A DNA stretch of 64,000 nucleotides from Limosilactobacillus reuteri subsp. reuteri (GCF_000016825.1 NC_009513.1:1011001-1075000), one strand, 5' to 3'. Numbered from the stretch's first letter, positions 25,252-34,859 are shown. Numbers and translations are program-made. Notes: a model not told the origin generated them from the sequence alone.

Positions 25252-25322
25252 AGCGGGTAACGAGAATCGAACTCGCGACAACAGCTTGGAAGGCTGTGGT
25301 TTTACCACTGAACTATACCCGC
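25252..25322 (-). tRNA. tRNA-Gly (TCC)
   Basis: Acceptor GCGGGTA/TACCCGC, anticodon loop CTTCCAA. First tRNA of the second sub-cluster. Confidence 0.96.
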
Positions 25323-25462
25323 ATATCAGCGACGAATATTATATTATCAAGTTATCCTATAAAAAGCAATACTTTTTTCAAAAAAAGTTTGTTTTATTTC
25401 AAAAACTAATTAATGGCTACTTTAGTACCGCTTGTTACAAAGTAAAAATCAAGTTTTGACTA

Positions 25463-25500
25463 CAAAAAAACAGCTAAGAAGATTACCTCTTAGCTGTTTA
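25463..25500 (-). terminator. Terminator between the two tRNA sub-clusters
   Basis: AACAGCTAAGA pairs with TCTTAGCTGTT; on the minus strand TTTTTTTG follows. It should end the Glu-Gly-Leu-Pro transcript, so the four genes beyond need their own promoter. Confidence 0.85.
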
Positions 25501-25506
25501 GCCAGA

Positions 25507-25580
25507 TCGGGAAAACAGGATTCGAACCTGCGACCCCCTGGTCCCAAACCAGGTGCTCTACCAAGCTGAGCTATTTCCCG
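25507..25580 (-). tRNA. tRNA-Pro (TGG), copy 1
   Basis: Acceptor CGGGAAA/TTTCCCG, anticodon loop TTTGGGA. Identical over 74 bases to the plus-strand copy at 36022-36095. Confidence 0.97.
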
Positions 25581-25586
25581 AAATAG

Positions 25587-25672
25587 TGCCGAGGACCGGG
25601 ATCGAACCGGTACGGTTATCACTAACCGCAGGATTTTAAGTCCTGTGCGTCTGCCAATTCCGCCACCCCGGC
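25587..25672 (-). tRNA. tRNA-Leu (TAA)
   Basis: 86 bases with the long variable arm of class II tRNAs. Acceptor GCCGGGG/CCTCGGC, anticodon TAA in ACTTAAAAT. Confidence 0.96.
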
Positions 25673-25688
25673 ATAATAGAACTGACTA

Positions 25689-25760
25689 AGCGGAAGACGG
25701 GATTCGAACCCGCGACCCCCACCATGGCAAGGTGATGTTCTACCACTGAACTACTTCCGC
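25689..25760 (-). tRNA. tRNA-Gly (GCC)
   Basis: Acceptor GCGGAAG/CTTCCGC, anticodon loop TTGCCAT. Confidence 0.96.
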
Positions 25761-25765
25761 AAAAG

Positions 25766-25837
25766 TGACCCGTGCGGGATTTGAACCCACGATACCAGCG
25801 TGAAAGGCTGGTGTCTTAACCACTTGACTAACGGGCC
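25766..25837 (-). tRNA. tRNA-Glu (TTC), copy 2
   Basis: Same sequence as 25163-25234. First gene of the array in transcription order. Confidence 0.96.
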
Positions 25838-25920
25838 ATTTTTAAATATATCAAACAATTTTTTCAAAATTGTTAACTCGTCTTTCACAACGTTATTAAT
25901 AATACCAACTGATCTATAAA

Positions 25921-25964
25921 ATAGCAAGAACTTTTTTTAATTTTTTCTAAAAAGTTCTTGCTAT
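25921..25964. terminator. Strong hairpin upstream of the tRNA array
   Basis: ATAGCAAGAACTTTTT pairs with AAAAAGTTCTTGCTAT. It lies between the fab operon end and the tRNA genes, and can insulate both. Confidence 0.75.
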
Positions 25965-25991
25965 TGTTATGTTTTCCTTCTAAAAGACAGC

Positions 25992-26026
25992 AAAAAGACT
26001 GAAAAAATCTCATTTCTCAGTCTTTA
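25992..26026 (-). terminator. Terminator of the fab operon
   Basis: AAAGACTGA pairs with TCAGTCTTT; on the minus strand CTTTTTG follows. It sits 13 bases after the fabI stop. Confidence 0.8.
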
Positions 26027-26038
26027 AAATTTATATTT

Positions 26039-26803
26039 TTAAATCAAATGTACCCCCTTATCAACATAAATGGTGTCGCCAGTAACCCCAGTTGATAAAT
26101 CGCTCATTAAGAATGCGCACACGTTCCCAATTTCGCTAATAGTTACATCTTTTCCATCAACAGTTCTTGCTTGGGACATCTTTAAAAGGTCATCATGACC
26201 TTTAATACCTGTAACTGCTAATGTCTTAACCGCTCCAGCAGAGATTGCATTAACACGGATTCGTTTTTGCCCTAAATCCCGTGCTAAATAGCGAACACTA
26301 GCTTCAAGGGCAGCTTTAGCAATTCCCATTACATTATAGTTAGGAATAGCACGTTCAGAGCCAAAATAGGTTAAGGTAACAATACTTGCAGGATTATTTA
26401 ATAGATCTAACTGATTAGCAACCTTAGCGACAGCAATAAGGGAATAAGACGAAATATCTTGCGCGATTGCATAACCTTTGCGACTAGCACCAAGGATTGA
26501 ACCAGCTAATTCTTCTTTTTTGGCAAAAGCAATTGCGTGTACAATTCCATCTACTTTTGTAAAACGTTCTTTGATAGTTGTAAAGGCTTGTTCAATACTC
26601 TCGTCATCCGCTACATCACATTCAATTAATTGATCTTCATCATCTACTAACCGTTGTAGGCTTTTTTTCATTCTGGAATTCTGATAAGTATAGATAATTT
26701 GGGCACCTTGTTCAGCCATCATTTGTGCACATCCCCATGCAATAGAACGCTTATTAGCTACTCCCATAACAACGATCTTTTTTCCTGTTAATATATTTCC
26801 CAT
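26039..26803 (-). CDS. fabI: Enoyl-[acyl-carrier-protein] reductase (NADH)
   Basis: 254 residues, SDR fold with the FabI-type nucleotide site GVANKRSIAWG. The catalytic Tyr-x6-Lys is YNVMGIAK, following the first active-site Tyr in TYFGSERA. The C-terminal lid residues TGDTIYVDKG are usual for the family. It makes the last reduction of each elongation round and is the triclosan target. Last gene of the 13-gene operon, 10 bases after accA. Confidence 0.96.
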   Translation of the reverse strand: MGNILTGKKIVVMGVANKRSIAWGCAQMMAEQGAQIIYTYQNSRMKKSLQRLVDDEDQLIECDVADDESIEQAFTTIKERFTKVDGIVHAIAFAKKEELAGSILGASRKGYAIAQDISSYSLIAVAKVANQLDLLNNPASIVTLTYFGSERAIPNYNVMGIAKAALEASVRYLARDLGQKRIRVNAISAGAVKTLAVTGIKGHDDLLKMSQARTVDGKDVTISEIGNVCAFLMSDLSTGVTGDTIYVDKGVHLI

Positions 26804-26813
26804 ATTATCCTCC

Positions 26814-27590
26814 TTAAAACTTTCGATAACGTTTTTTTCTATTTGCTAGAAGTTGATTTGACGATAGTTCTTGCAATTTGTTTAATCTCTTTAGTAAAAC
26901 CTGCTCGATATTTTTGCAAGTTTGTTGGTGCTTTTCGCTTTCTGGAATAATTCCTTCAATAATCCCTTGCTTTAATAAAGCTTGCGGCACCATTTGCATT
27001 AATTCTGCCGCTTTATCTGCTTTTGTACTATCTTTCCACATAATGGAGGCAAACCCCTCAGGAGATAAAATAGAATAAGTACTGTTTTCTAACATCCACA
27101 CTTCATCTCCACATGCTAAGGCTAAGGCTCCCCCACTACCCCCTTCACCATAAATAATCGTGATAATTGGAATAGCAAGCTGACTTATTTGTAAAATATT
27201 TTGGGCAATCGCACTACCTTGCCCATTTTCTTCGGCTTCCTTGCTAGGAAATGCTCCTGCGGTATTAACAAAACAGAATACAGGTCGCTTAAATTTAGCT
27301 GCTTGCTTAATTAAGCGGAGTGCCTTGCGATAACCACTAGGCATTGGTGAGCCAAAATGCTTTATGATTTTTTCTTCTGTTGTTTTTCCTCGATCAGTGG
27401 TAATGACGGTAACTGCTTGCTGATGGAAAGTAGCGATTCCACCAATGATTGCAGGATCATCCCCGCCTGCCCGGTCGCCGCGCAACTCAACAAAATCTGG
27501 AAAAATATTTTGAATAATCTCCATCCCCGTAATTTTATTGTCGTTGCGAGCACGTTTAACAATCTCGCTTGCTGATAATTGTTCATTCAT
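26814..27590 (-). CDS. accA: Acetyl-CoA carboxylase carboxyltransferase subunit alpha
   Basis: 258 residues from the ATG at 27590, which overlaps the accD stop and follows GGGAG; a TTG two codons upstream is less likely. Carboxyltransferase motifs are visible (VELRGDRAGGDDPAIIGG, GEGGSGGALALACGDEVWMLENSTYSILSPEG). It moves CO2 from carboxybiotin to acetyl-CoA together with AccD. Slightly shorter than E. coli AccA (319), as normal in lactobacilli. Confidence 0.95.
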   Translation of the reverse strand: MNEQLSASEIVKRARNDNKITGMEIIQNIFPDFVELRGDRAGGDDPAIIGGIATFHQQAVTVITTDRGKTTEEKIIKHFGSPMPSGYRKALRLIKQAAKFKRPVFCFVNTAGAFPSKEAEENGQGSAIAQNILQISQLAIPIITIIYGEGGSGGALALACGDEVWMLENSTYSILSPEGFASIMWKDSTKADKAAELMQMVPQALLKQGIIEGIIPESEKHQQTCKNIEQVLLKRLNKLQELSSNQLLANRKKRYRKF

Positions 27591-28431
27591 TAGCAACGCT
27601 CCCTGTTTTTAATAGCCATTCAAGCAGCTTTTTTTCATCTTGACGTTTTACAATTCGATCAATAAATCCATGATGCAGGATGTTTTCAGCTGATTGGAGG
27701 TCGATAGGAATTTGCTGGTGGATCGTCTGTTCAATAACGCGACGGCCAGCAAAGCCAACAAGTGCATGGGGCTCAGCGAGAATAATATCTCCGTCCATCG
27801 CGAAACTAGCAGTTACTCCACCAGTTGTTGGATCGGTTAAGACCACAATGTATAAAAGGCCGGCAGCAGCATGCTCATTTATTGCTTGTGAAACCTTAGC
27901 CATCTGCATTAACGACATAATTCCTTCTTGCATCCGTGCCCCGCCTGAAGCAGTGAATAGTACTACTGCTTGACGATGGGTAGTTGCATATTCAAATAAG
28001 CGCGTTATCTTTTCACCTGTAACAGTTCCGAGTGATCCCATAATAAATGTTGGATCCATAATGCCTAGTGAAAATAGCTGATCATTAATTGAAGCTTCAC
28101 CAGTTAGGACTGAATCATTCAGCTTAGTTTGTCTTTGGAGTTTACTAATTTTTTCTTGGTATCCAGGAAAATGTAACGGATTCTTTGTCTGGAGATCCTT
28201 ATCGAATTCTTTAAATGAATCCACTAACCATGAAAGTCGATGGCGAGCAGGTATTCGTAATCCATAGTCACAGTTGGGACAAACAGCATATTGTGTTAAC
28301 TGCTTGGCGAATAGCAATTGATGACAATGTGGACATCTTAGCCACATTTGATCTGGGACCCTTTCATCAGCATTTTTATCTGCTTTGATGTGCCGTTCAC
28401 TTAAAGTATTATTTTGATCATATAATTTCAC
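27583..28431 (-). CDS. accD: Acetyl-CoA carboxylase carboxyltransferase subunit beta
   Basis: About 282 residues when started at the GTG at 28431, which overlaps the accC stop as GTGA and has AAGGGG upstream; a further in-frame ATG at 28452 lies within accC. The N-terminal zinc ribbon is CPHC-x16-CPNC. The crotonase-type domain has TASGGARMQEG and TDPTTGGVTASFAM. Forms the A2D2 transferase with AccA. Confidence 0.94.
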   Translation of the reverse strand: MKLYDQNNTLSERHIKADKNADERVPDQMWLRCPHCHQLLFAKQLTQYAVCPNCDYGLRIPARHRLSWLVDSFKEFDKDLQTKNPLHFPGYQEKISKLQRQTKLNDSVLTGEASINDQLFSLGIMDPTFIMGSLGTVTGEKITRLFEYATTHRQAVVLFTASGGARMQEGIMSLMQMAKVSQAINEHAAAGLLYIVVLTDPTTGGVTASFAMDGDIILAEPHALVGFAGRRVIEQTIHQQIPIDLQSAENILHHGFIDRIVKRQDEKKLLEWLLKTGSVANE

Positions 28432-29798
28432 GCTGTCAGCCCCTTCTTCCATTGTGGCAAGAAAGAGTCTTCAAGAAACGTTGTTGAAGCTGTTCCTGCC
28501 AAAAATTTAGGATTGTTTAGGATTGCTAAATGGAAATTCTGATTGGTTGTTACGCCCATAATTACCATTTCATTCAAAAGTCGTTTGATTTTTTCAATGG
28601 CTTCTTGGCGATCTTGACCAAGGGCAATTACCTTAGCGATCATTGAATCATAATAAGGAGTGATCTTGCTGCCAGGATAAATAGCAGTATCAATTCGCAT
28701 CCCCAAATTACCGACTGGAAGATACAAGTAATTAATCGTCCCAGTCACTGGCATAAAGTTTTGCTTAGGATTTTCAGCATTTATCCGACACTCAATCGCA
28801 TGTCCATGAACCTGAATATCCTGTTGGGTAAAGGGAAGTGGTTCATTCGCAGCGACAATAACCTGTGCTTTCACTAAGTCAATCCCGGTTACCATCTCCG
28901 TCACTGTATGTTCAACCTGGATACGAGTGTTCATTTCCATAAAGTAAAAGTGATGGTCCTTGTCCATTAGAAATTCTATTGTCCCCGTATTATGATAGTT
29001 AATCACATTAATGGCTCGCATGGTAATTTGTCCTAGCGTTTTTCGCTCTTGTTCATTTACTAGGACACAAGGACTTTCTTCAATCAATTTTTGTTTATTC
29101 CGTTGAATCGAGCAGTCTCGTTCAGGAAAGAAAACAGCATTGCCAAAATTATCACGAAAGACTTGGACCTCAATATGTTTAACATTCTCCATAATCTTTT
29201 CAAGGTACATTCGGTCATCGTTAAACGAAAGACGGGCTTCGTTTTGGGCCTCGCTAAATATTTGCCGCATCTGGTTATGATCATTAATTCGTCGGATCCC
29301 TTTACCGCCACCACCAGCAGCCGCTTTTAACAAAATTGGATACCCAATCTTGTTTGCAACCTCAACAGCGTCATTAACATTGGTAATATAGTCATCGCTT
29401 CCAGGAATTACAGGAACCCCTGATTTTTTCATTTGCTCTCGTGCGTGCTCCTTGTTTCCCATTAAGTCAATAACTGAGGCTTGGGGACCGATGAACGTAA
29501 TGCCGCATTCTTCACACATTGTCGCGAATTCCGCATTTTCTGATAGAAAGCCAAAGCCAGGATGGATCGCCTGGGCACCTGTACCAAGAGCAGCTTCTAA
29601 AATATTTTTCGCATTCAAATATGAATCTTGAGCACGGGCGGTTCCAACGCATACAGCTTCATCCGCTAGTTGAACGTGAAGACTTTCGCGGTCTGCAGTT
29701 GAATAAATAGCTACTGTCTTAATTCCTAGCTCCCGTAATGACCGTATTATCCTGACAGCAATTTCACCACGATTAGCAACTAGTACTTTGGAAAACAT
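28428..29798 (-). CDS. accC: Biotin carboxylase
   Basis: 456 residues from ATG 29798 (AGGTGG 7 bases before); the TTG one codon upstream is not needed. ATP-grasp enzyme with KVLVANRGEIAVRI, glycine-rich KAAAGGGGKGIR and catalytic MNTRIQVEHTVTEM. It carboxylates biotin on AccB using bicarbonate and ATP. The gene lies between fabZ2 and accD with tight spacing. Confidence 0.96.
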   Translation of the reverse strand: MFSKVLVANRGEIAVRIIRSLRELGIKTVAIYSTADRESLHVQLADEAVCVGTARAQDSYLNAKNILEAALGTGAQAIHPGFGFLSENAEFATMCEECGITFIGPQASVIDLMGNKEHAREQMKKSGVPVIPGSDDYITNVNDAVEVANKIGYPILLKAAAGGGGKGIRRINDHNQMRQIFSEAQNEARLSFNDDRMYLEKIMENVKHIEVQVFRDNFGNAVFFPERDCSIQRNKQKLIEESPCVLVNEQERKTLGQITMRAINVINYHNTGTIEFLMDKDHHFYFMEMNTRIQVEHTVTEMVTGIDLVKAQVIVAANEPLPFTQQDIQVHGHAIECRINAENPKQNFMPVTGTINYLYLPVGNLGMRIDTAIYPGSKITPYYDSMIAKVIALGQDRQEAIEKIKRLLNEMVIMGVTTNQNFHLAILNNPKFLAGTASTTFLEDSFLPQWKKGLTA

Positions 29799-29806
29799 CA
29801 AACCAC

Positions 29807-30241
29807 CTACCCAATCATAAAAGTTAATTCAGCTGTACAGGCTTTTTTACCATCAACCGTTGCAATGCCCTTACCAATTCCAATGTTTTGGTGAACTTTT
29901 TCTAGATTGACTTCTAATCTTAACGTATCACCAGGGCGGACTACTTTACGAAATTCTGCTGACCGAATCCCACCAAAATAGGCTGTTTTCCCTTGGAACT
30001 CTTCTTGAGATAAGAGAGCGACGGCACCTGTTTGCGCCAATGATTCAACAATCAATGCTCCTGGTAAAACTGGATTTTTGGGGAAATGGCCATTAAAAAC
30101 CTCTTCATTAATCGTGACATTACGCCGTGCAATGGCCTTCTTACCAGGGATTAATTCATCAACTTGGTCAATTAGTAACATTGGGTAACGATGAGGAAGG
30201 ATTTTTTGAATTTCAGTTATATCTAAAGTTTTATTAGTCAT
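29807..30241 (-). CDS. fabZ: 3-hydroxyacyl-ACP dehydratase, second paralogue
   Basis: 144 residues, hot-dog fold with active-site His in FNGHFPKNPVLPGALIVESLAQ (His and Glu). Start ATG 30241 overlaps the accB end by 8 bases. Removes water from 3-hydroxyacyl-ACP. A diverged paralogue begins the operon at 35839. In enterococci one such paralogue (FabN) also isomerises to make unsaturated acids; which of the two does so here cannot be read. Confidence 0.93.
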   Translation of the reverse strand: MTNKTLDITEIQKILPHRYPMLLIDQVDELIPGKKAIARRNVTINEEVFNGHFPKNPVLPGALIVESLAQTGAVALLSQEEFQGKTAYFGGIRSAEFRKVVRPGDTLRLEVNLEKVHQNIGIGKGIATVDGKKACTAELTFMIG

Positions 30242-30686
30242 TATCTTTATCCTCCTGAACTGAGAAAAGTGGTTGTTCTACTTCAACTAATTCTTCATTG
30301 CTTACACAAATTGAAGTAACGATTCCGTTAAAAGGGCTTTTTATCTCTGTCATCATTTTCATTGCTTCAATCACACAAACAACATCCCCCTTTTTTACAT
30401 GGTCGCCACTTCTAACATAGGGATCTGCATCGGGGGTTGGTTGGAGATAGACAGTTCCAACTAGGGGCGCAGTTATATTTTGCGAAGGTAAAGTTGGTTG
30501 TTCGTTTGCTTTTTTCTTAACTGAAGTCGTTTGCTCTGTTTTTTCGGTTGTTATAAGATCTTCATGCTTGTGAGTTTGCTTATTTTTGCTTAAATAGAGC
30601 TGAAAGGAATCTTGATTTATTTCTAATTCACGAATATCAGAATCTTCAAAATATTGCATTAATGTTTGAATTTCTTTAAATTCCAA
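30234..30686 (-). CDS. accB: Biotin carboxyl carrier protein of acetyl-CoA carboxylase
   Basis: 150 residues from TTG 30686. A Lys/Glu/Thr-rich linker (about 35-75) leads to the biotinyl domain with VIEAMKMMTEI (Lys is biotinylated) and SPFNGIVTSI. Carries carboxybiotin between AccC and AccDA. The TTG is behind AGTGATC, weak Shine-Dalgarno, so translation may rely on the upstream fabF stop nearby. Confidence 0.94.
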   Translation of the reverse strand: MEFKEIQTLMQYFEDSDIRELEINQDSFQLYLSKNKQTHKHEDLITTEKTEQTTSVKKKANEQPTLPSQNITAPLVGTVYLQPTPDADPYVRSGDHVKKGDVVCVIEAMKMMTEIKSPFNGIVTSICVSNEELVEVEQPLFSVQEDKDND

Positions 30687-30692
30687 GATAGA

Positions 30693-31925
30693 TCACTCCC
30701 ATTTCTTAAAGGCTAAAACAGCATTATGACCACCGAAGCCAAAAGAATTGCTTATTGCGTAACGGGCGTTTGATGCGTCACTATTTTCTGCCGTCACAAG
30801 GTTAACTGAGCACTTCGGATCTTGATTAAAACAACCTATATTCAACGGTAATTGTCCCTTTTGTAAAGCGGCTACTGTTAAGACCGCCTCAATTGCTCCT
30901 GCAGCTCCAAGCAAATGTCCAGTCATTCCCTTTGTTGAACTGACACGAACATTGCTATCGGAACCAAATACCTGATTGATTGCTTTAGATTCGCCTTCAT
31001 CATTAGCATGAGTAGCAGTTCCGTGGGCATTAATATAGGAAATTTCGCTAGGATTAATTACAGCTTCTTTAATTGCCAGTTCCATTGCTCTTGCCGCTCC
31101 TGCACCAGTTGGATCAGGGGATGTAATATGGTAAGCATCTGAGGTAGCACCATACCCGACAATCTCGCCAAGAATGTTAGCACCGCGTTTTTGCGCATGC
31201 TCAAGATCCTCTAAAACAAGTGTTGCACCGCCTTCACCCAAAACAAATCCTTGGCGTGCTTTATCAAATGGCAAAGAGGCTTTAAGTGGATCAGTTGCTT
31301 GTGATAGGGCTGTCAATGCCGCAAAGCCAGCAATTCCGATCTCATTTACCGAAGCCTCTGATCCACCGGCAATCATTACTTTAGCGCGTCCTTCTTTAAC
31401 TTGACGAAAGGCCTCTCCAATTGCATTAGCTCCAGTGGCACAAGCAGTCACAATCGATGTACAAATATTTTGCGCATTAAAGTGAATTGAAATATTACCG
31501 GCTGCCATGTTAGCAATTGACATTGGAACAAACATTGGTGATACCCGTCTAGGACCCTTATCATGCATTTTGATAATTTGCTCTTGAATAGTTGTCAAAC
31601 CACCAATTCCAGATCCATAGATAACGCCCATGTCGACTGGCTTGGTATTTGTTTCGTTAATCTCCGCCATTTCCATTGCTTCAATAGCGCTTTGTAAGGC
31701 GTATTGAGAATAAAGATCCATTCGGCGCGCAGCTTTTCTCCCGATGACATCATTAGGGTCAAAATCGTCAATTTCACCTGCCACGGTAATTCCTGTCGGC
31801 TTGGCATCAAATTTCTTGATCGCTTTAATTCCAACTTTGCCTGCAAAACTATTACTTATAAATTCTTGAATACCGTTACCATTAGGAGCAACAGCACCCA
31901 TTCCTGTTATTACAACTCTTGTCAT
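30693..31925 (-). CDS. fabF: Beta-ketoacyl-ACP synthase II
   Basis: 410 residues. Catalytic Cys in TACATGANA, His in NAHGTATHANDEGE and KGMTGHLLGAAGA, the Cys-His-His triad of KAS II. Condenses malonyl-ACP with acyl-ACP. The only elongating synthase in the operon, so it must also serve unsaturated chains (no FabB). Confidence 0.97.
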   Translation of the reverse strand: MTRVVITGMGAVAPNGNGIQEFISNSFAGKVGIKAIKKFDAKPTGITVAGEIDDFDPNDVIGRKAARRMDLYSQYALQSAIEAMEMAEINETNTKPVDMGVIYGSGIGGLTTIQEQIIKMHDKGPRRVSPMFVPMSIANMAAGNISIHFNAQNICTSIVTACATGANAIGEAFRQVKEGRAKVMIAGGSEASVNEIGIAGFAALTALSQATDPLKASLPFDKARQGFVLGEGGATLVLEDLEHAQKRGANILGEIVGYGATSDAYHITSPDPTGAGAARAMELAIKEAVINPSEISYINAHGTATHANDEGESKAINQVFGSDSNVRVSSTKGMTGHLLGAAGAIEAVLTVAALQKGQLPLNIGCFNQDPKCSVNLVTAENSDASNARYAISNSFGFGGHNAVLAFKKWE

Positions 31926-31935
31926 TTAGTTCCTC

Positions 31936-32670
31936 CTAAATTGTCATGCCACCGTCAACTACAATGGTTTGACCGGTCAAATAATCATTTTCTGCTAAAA
32001 ATTTTGCGGTCTTAGCAACTTCTTTTGGCTGTCCTAAGCGGTTAAGGGGGATGCGACTGAGAATTTGTTCTTTTACTCGCTCAGATAATTTTTCAGTCAT
32101 ATCACTAGTAATCATTCCGGGAGCAATTGCATTGCACCTAATTCCGCGGTGTGCTCCTTCTTGGGCAATAGATTTAGTAAGGCCGATTATACCTGCCTTG
32201 CTTGCCGCATAATTAGCTTGTCCCGTATTACCATGGAGACCCACAATACTAGCAAGGTTAATAATGCAACCGGCTCTTTTTTTGAGCATCTTCTTAAAAA
32301 TAGGTTGCGTTAACATAAATGTTCCGCGTAAATTAACATTGATGATCTGATCAAAATCGCTCGTTTTCATCCCCATCATTAACTTATCATTCGTAATTCC
32401 CGCGTTATTGATAAGAATGTCGATCTTCTCGTATATTTGCCACGCCGCTGCTGCTAATTCACTAACTGATTCTTCGTTTGCAATATCGCCCTTAAGATAG
32501 TGATATTCCGTTCCTAGTAGATCTAGCTTTTCTTTAAACGCTTTTGGTAAGTCATCTTGACGCCCATTGAGAATTAACCGACTACCAGCCTTAGCGAACT
32601 CTAATGCAGTAGCTGCCCCAATTCCGCGTGTGCTTCCGCTTATAAAAACGACTTTATCTGTCAGTTCCAT
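31936..32670 (-). CDS. fabG: 3-oxoacyl-ACP reductase
   Basis: 244 residues, SDR with cofactor site GSTRGIG, NNAGIT, catalytic Ser in NLASIVG and YAASKAG (Tyr-x3-Lys). NADPH reduction of 3-ketoacyl-ACP. Start overlaps the fabD end by 17 bases. Confidence 0.96.
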   Translation of the reverse strand: MELTDKVVFISGSTRGIGAATALEFAKAGSRLILNGRQDDLPKAFKEKLDLLGTEYHYLKGDIANEESVSELAAAAWQIYEKIDILINNAGITNDKLMMGMKTSDFDQIINVNLRGTFMLTQPIFKKMLKKRAGCIINLASIVGLHGNTGQANYAASKAGIIGLTKSIAQEGAHRGIRCNAIAPGMITSDMTEKLSERVKEQILSRIPLNRLGQPKEVAKTAKFLAENDYLTGQTIVVDGGMTI

Positions 32671-33604
32671 CTTTTTGCTCCTTTATAAAATTTTCATAAT
32701 CAACAAGATTTTCAATGTGTTGGGTATTTAAGTGCCGGTCAACTTGGTGAGCAAATCGAGATAACGTCTTTCCAGGACCAATTTCTAATGTTGTGTCAAT
32801 TTTCGCGTATTTGACTAATTCCTTAACATTAGCTCCAAAGTGTGTTGGAACAGCTAATTGTTTTTCAAGAATTCCTGGAAGATTCTCACAATGAAATAAG
32901 CTGTTAGTAGTATTGCTAATAACTTCAATCTGTGGTTCATGGAAGTCGACTGTTTGTAACCGGTTATGCATCTGTTGACGTGCACCGTTAAAGAAGGGTG
33001 TATGAAATGCACCATTAACTTTGAGCAGAATCGTTCTTTTAGCAAGCTTGTCTTCTTCCATCTTTTTGAGGGTAGCCTTTAGGTCGGTTAATGCCCCGCC
33101 TACTACGATTTGTCGTGGGGAATTATAGTTGGCGATATAAACCCGCTGACCATTTTCTTGTTGAGCGGTGATTAGTTCTTTTATCTCTTGAAGTTGAGGG
33201 TCAAGGACAGCTGCTAATGTACTTATTTCCCTGTCCGCGTCTTGTTGCATAAAGCGCGCACGGTCCGCGACTAGTTTGATTCCTTCTTCAAACGAAAGTG
33301 AGTTGCTAGCAATTAAAGCAGCATACTCGCCTAAGGATAGGCCGATCATCCCCTTAATTGGTAGTTGCGGTAAATCTCGTTTTAACATTCGGTAGATTCC
33401 ATAACTAACTGTTACAATTGCTGGTTGAACATATACTGTTTTATTCAACTCGTTATGCTCGTTTTTCATAATTTTGAGTAAATCAAGCTCACAAACATCA
33501 CTTGCCCAACTAACAATCCTTGAAAAAAGGGAGTCGGCCATAAGCTCGACTCCCATTCCCGATCGCTGTGCACCTTGACCGCTAAATAATATTCCGTAGT
33601 ACAT
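32654..33604 (-). CDS. fabD: Malonyl-CoA:ACP transacylase
   Basis: 316 residues with FSGQGAQ at the N-terminus, nucleophile GLSLGEY (Ser) and NGAFHTPFF (His). Loads malonyl groups onto ACP. The stop of acpP touches its ATG (33604), so they are tightly coupled. Confidence 0.95.
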   Translation of the reverse strand: MYYGILFSGQGAQRSGMGVELMADSLFSRIVSWASDVCELDLLKIMKNEHNELNKTVYVQPAIVTVSYGIYRMLKRDLPQLPIKGMIGLSLGEYAALIASNSLSFEEGIKLVADRARFMQQDADREISTLAAVLDPQLQEIKELITAQQENGQRVYIANYNSPRQIVVGGALTDLKATLKKMEEDKLAKRTILLKVNGAFHTPFFNGARQQMHNRLQTVDFHEPQIEVISNTTNSLFHCENLPGILEKQLAVPTHFGANVKELVKYAKIDTTLEIGPGKTLSRFAHQVDRHLNTQHIENLVDYENFIKEQKDGTDR

Positions 33605-33852
33605 TATTTTTCATCCAATTGTTTCTTTACGAAATCAACAACGTCACTAATAGTCTCGATTCCTTCATCGGCATCTAATTCAATCTCAAACTTATCTTCA
33701 AGTTCATTCATAATTTCGAAAACATCAAGACTGTCAGCATCAAGATCATCTTTAATTCGTGCGTTCATTGTTACACGATCTTCGTCAACATCTAATTCAT
33801 CAACAGTAATAGTTTTTACAGTATCAAAAATTTCTTCTTTAGTCATATTCAT
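33604..33852 (-). CDS. acpP: Acyl carrier protein
   Basis: 82 residues, acidic, with DADSLDVFEI where the Ser takes the phosphopantetheine arm. Start ATG after AGAAAGAAG. Carries all intermediates of the pathway. Confidence 0.96.
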   Translation of the reverse strand: MNMTKEEIFDTVKTITVDELDVDEDRVTMNARIKDDLDADSLDVFEIMNELEDKFEIELDADEGIETISDVVDFVKKQLDEK

Positions 33853-33865
33853 TCTTCTTTCTCTA

Positions 33866-34840
33866 TTAATAGTTTAAAATTATTGTTCCTGTACTTAAAC
33901 CGCCGCCAAAACCACTCATTGCAATAATATTACCTGGTTTAACCAGTTCATGAGCAACAGCTTGAGTCAATAAAATTGGTTCACTAGCGGCGCCCGTATT
34001 TCCATATTCACTAATATTCATTGGAAACTTTGTAATTGGTTGCCCTAGTCTCTTTGCAATTTGATTAATTATCCGTTCATTTGCCTGATGTAATAAAAAA
34101 TAATCAATATCATCTAATTTTAAATTAGCTTGTTGAACGGCAGAAGCAATTGAACGCGGTACTTCATGAGTGGCAAAACGATATACATCACGGCCGGCCA
34201 TCGCAAAAGGTGAAAGGGATGTTAGTTGCTTAGGGAAGCCAGCTTTAGGCGTTGTTTTTCCCGCAACAATTTTATCTCCCAAGTCACCAAATGTATGGAG
34301 ATCACGGCCAAGAATTAAAGGAGTTGCCGTAGTTGTCTTTTGAAGTAACACTCCGCCAGCCCCATCGCCGAACAATACGGCAGTACTTCGATCTTTCCAA
34401 TCAATCAGTTTTGATAATACTTCTGCACCAATTACCATTGCATTTTGCCAATTAGAGCTTTTCAACATTAATTCAGCTGTATTCATGGCATAGATAAAAC
34501 CAGTACAAGCTGCTGAAATATCAAACGCAATTGCATTTTTCGCCCCTAATTCTCCTTGAACAATGGCAGCAGTTGACGGCGTATAGGCATCAGGAGACAT
34601 CGTTGCAATAATAATTAAATCAAGTTCAGTTGTCTTCAAATTGGCATTAGTCAATAACTGGTTACCAACATTAAGAGCCAAGTCTGAAGTATTTTCAATA
34701 TTGCTGATATAACGTTGATGAATTCCAGTCCGCGTTTTAATCCACTCATCTGAAGTATCCATAATAGTTGATAATTGCTGGTTAGTAATATTAAGTGGTG
34801 GATGATAACTCGCAGTACTAGTAATTCTTAAATTTTGCAA
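33866..34840 (-). CDS. fabH: Beta-ketoacyl-ACP synthase III
   Basis: 324 residues. Catalytic triad Cys in SAACTGFIYA, His in LLHQANERII and Asn in SEYGNTGAAS. Start TTG at 34840; AAGGA lies 11 bases upstream. It primes synthesis from acetyl-CoA (or branched acyl-CoA) and malonyl-ACP. Follows fabT by 19 bases. Confidence 0.95.
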   Translation of the reverse strand: MQNLRITSTASYHPPLNITNQQLSTIMDTSDEWIKTRTGIHQRYISNIENTSDLALNVGNQLLTNANLKTTELDLIIIATMSPDAYTPSTAAIVQGELGAKNAIAFDISAACTGFIYAMNTAELMLKSSNWQNAMVIGAEVLSKLIDWKDRSTAVLFGDGAGGVLLQKTTTATPLILGRDLHTFGDLGDKIVAGKTTPKAGFPKQLTSLSPFAMAGRDVYRFATHEVPRSIASAVQQANLKLDDIDYFLLHQANERIINQIAKRLGQPITKFPMNISEYGNTGAASEPILLTQAVAHELVKPGNIIAMSGFGGGLSTGTIILNY

Positions 34841-34859
34841 TGTTTGTCAATCCTTATCT

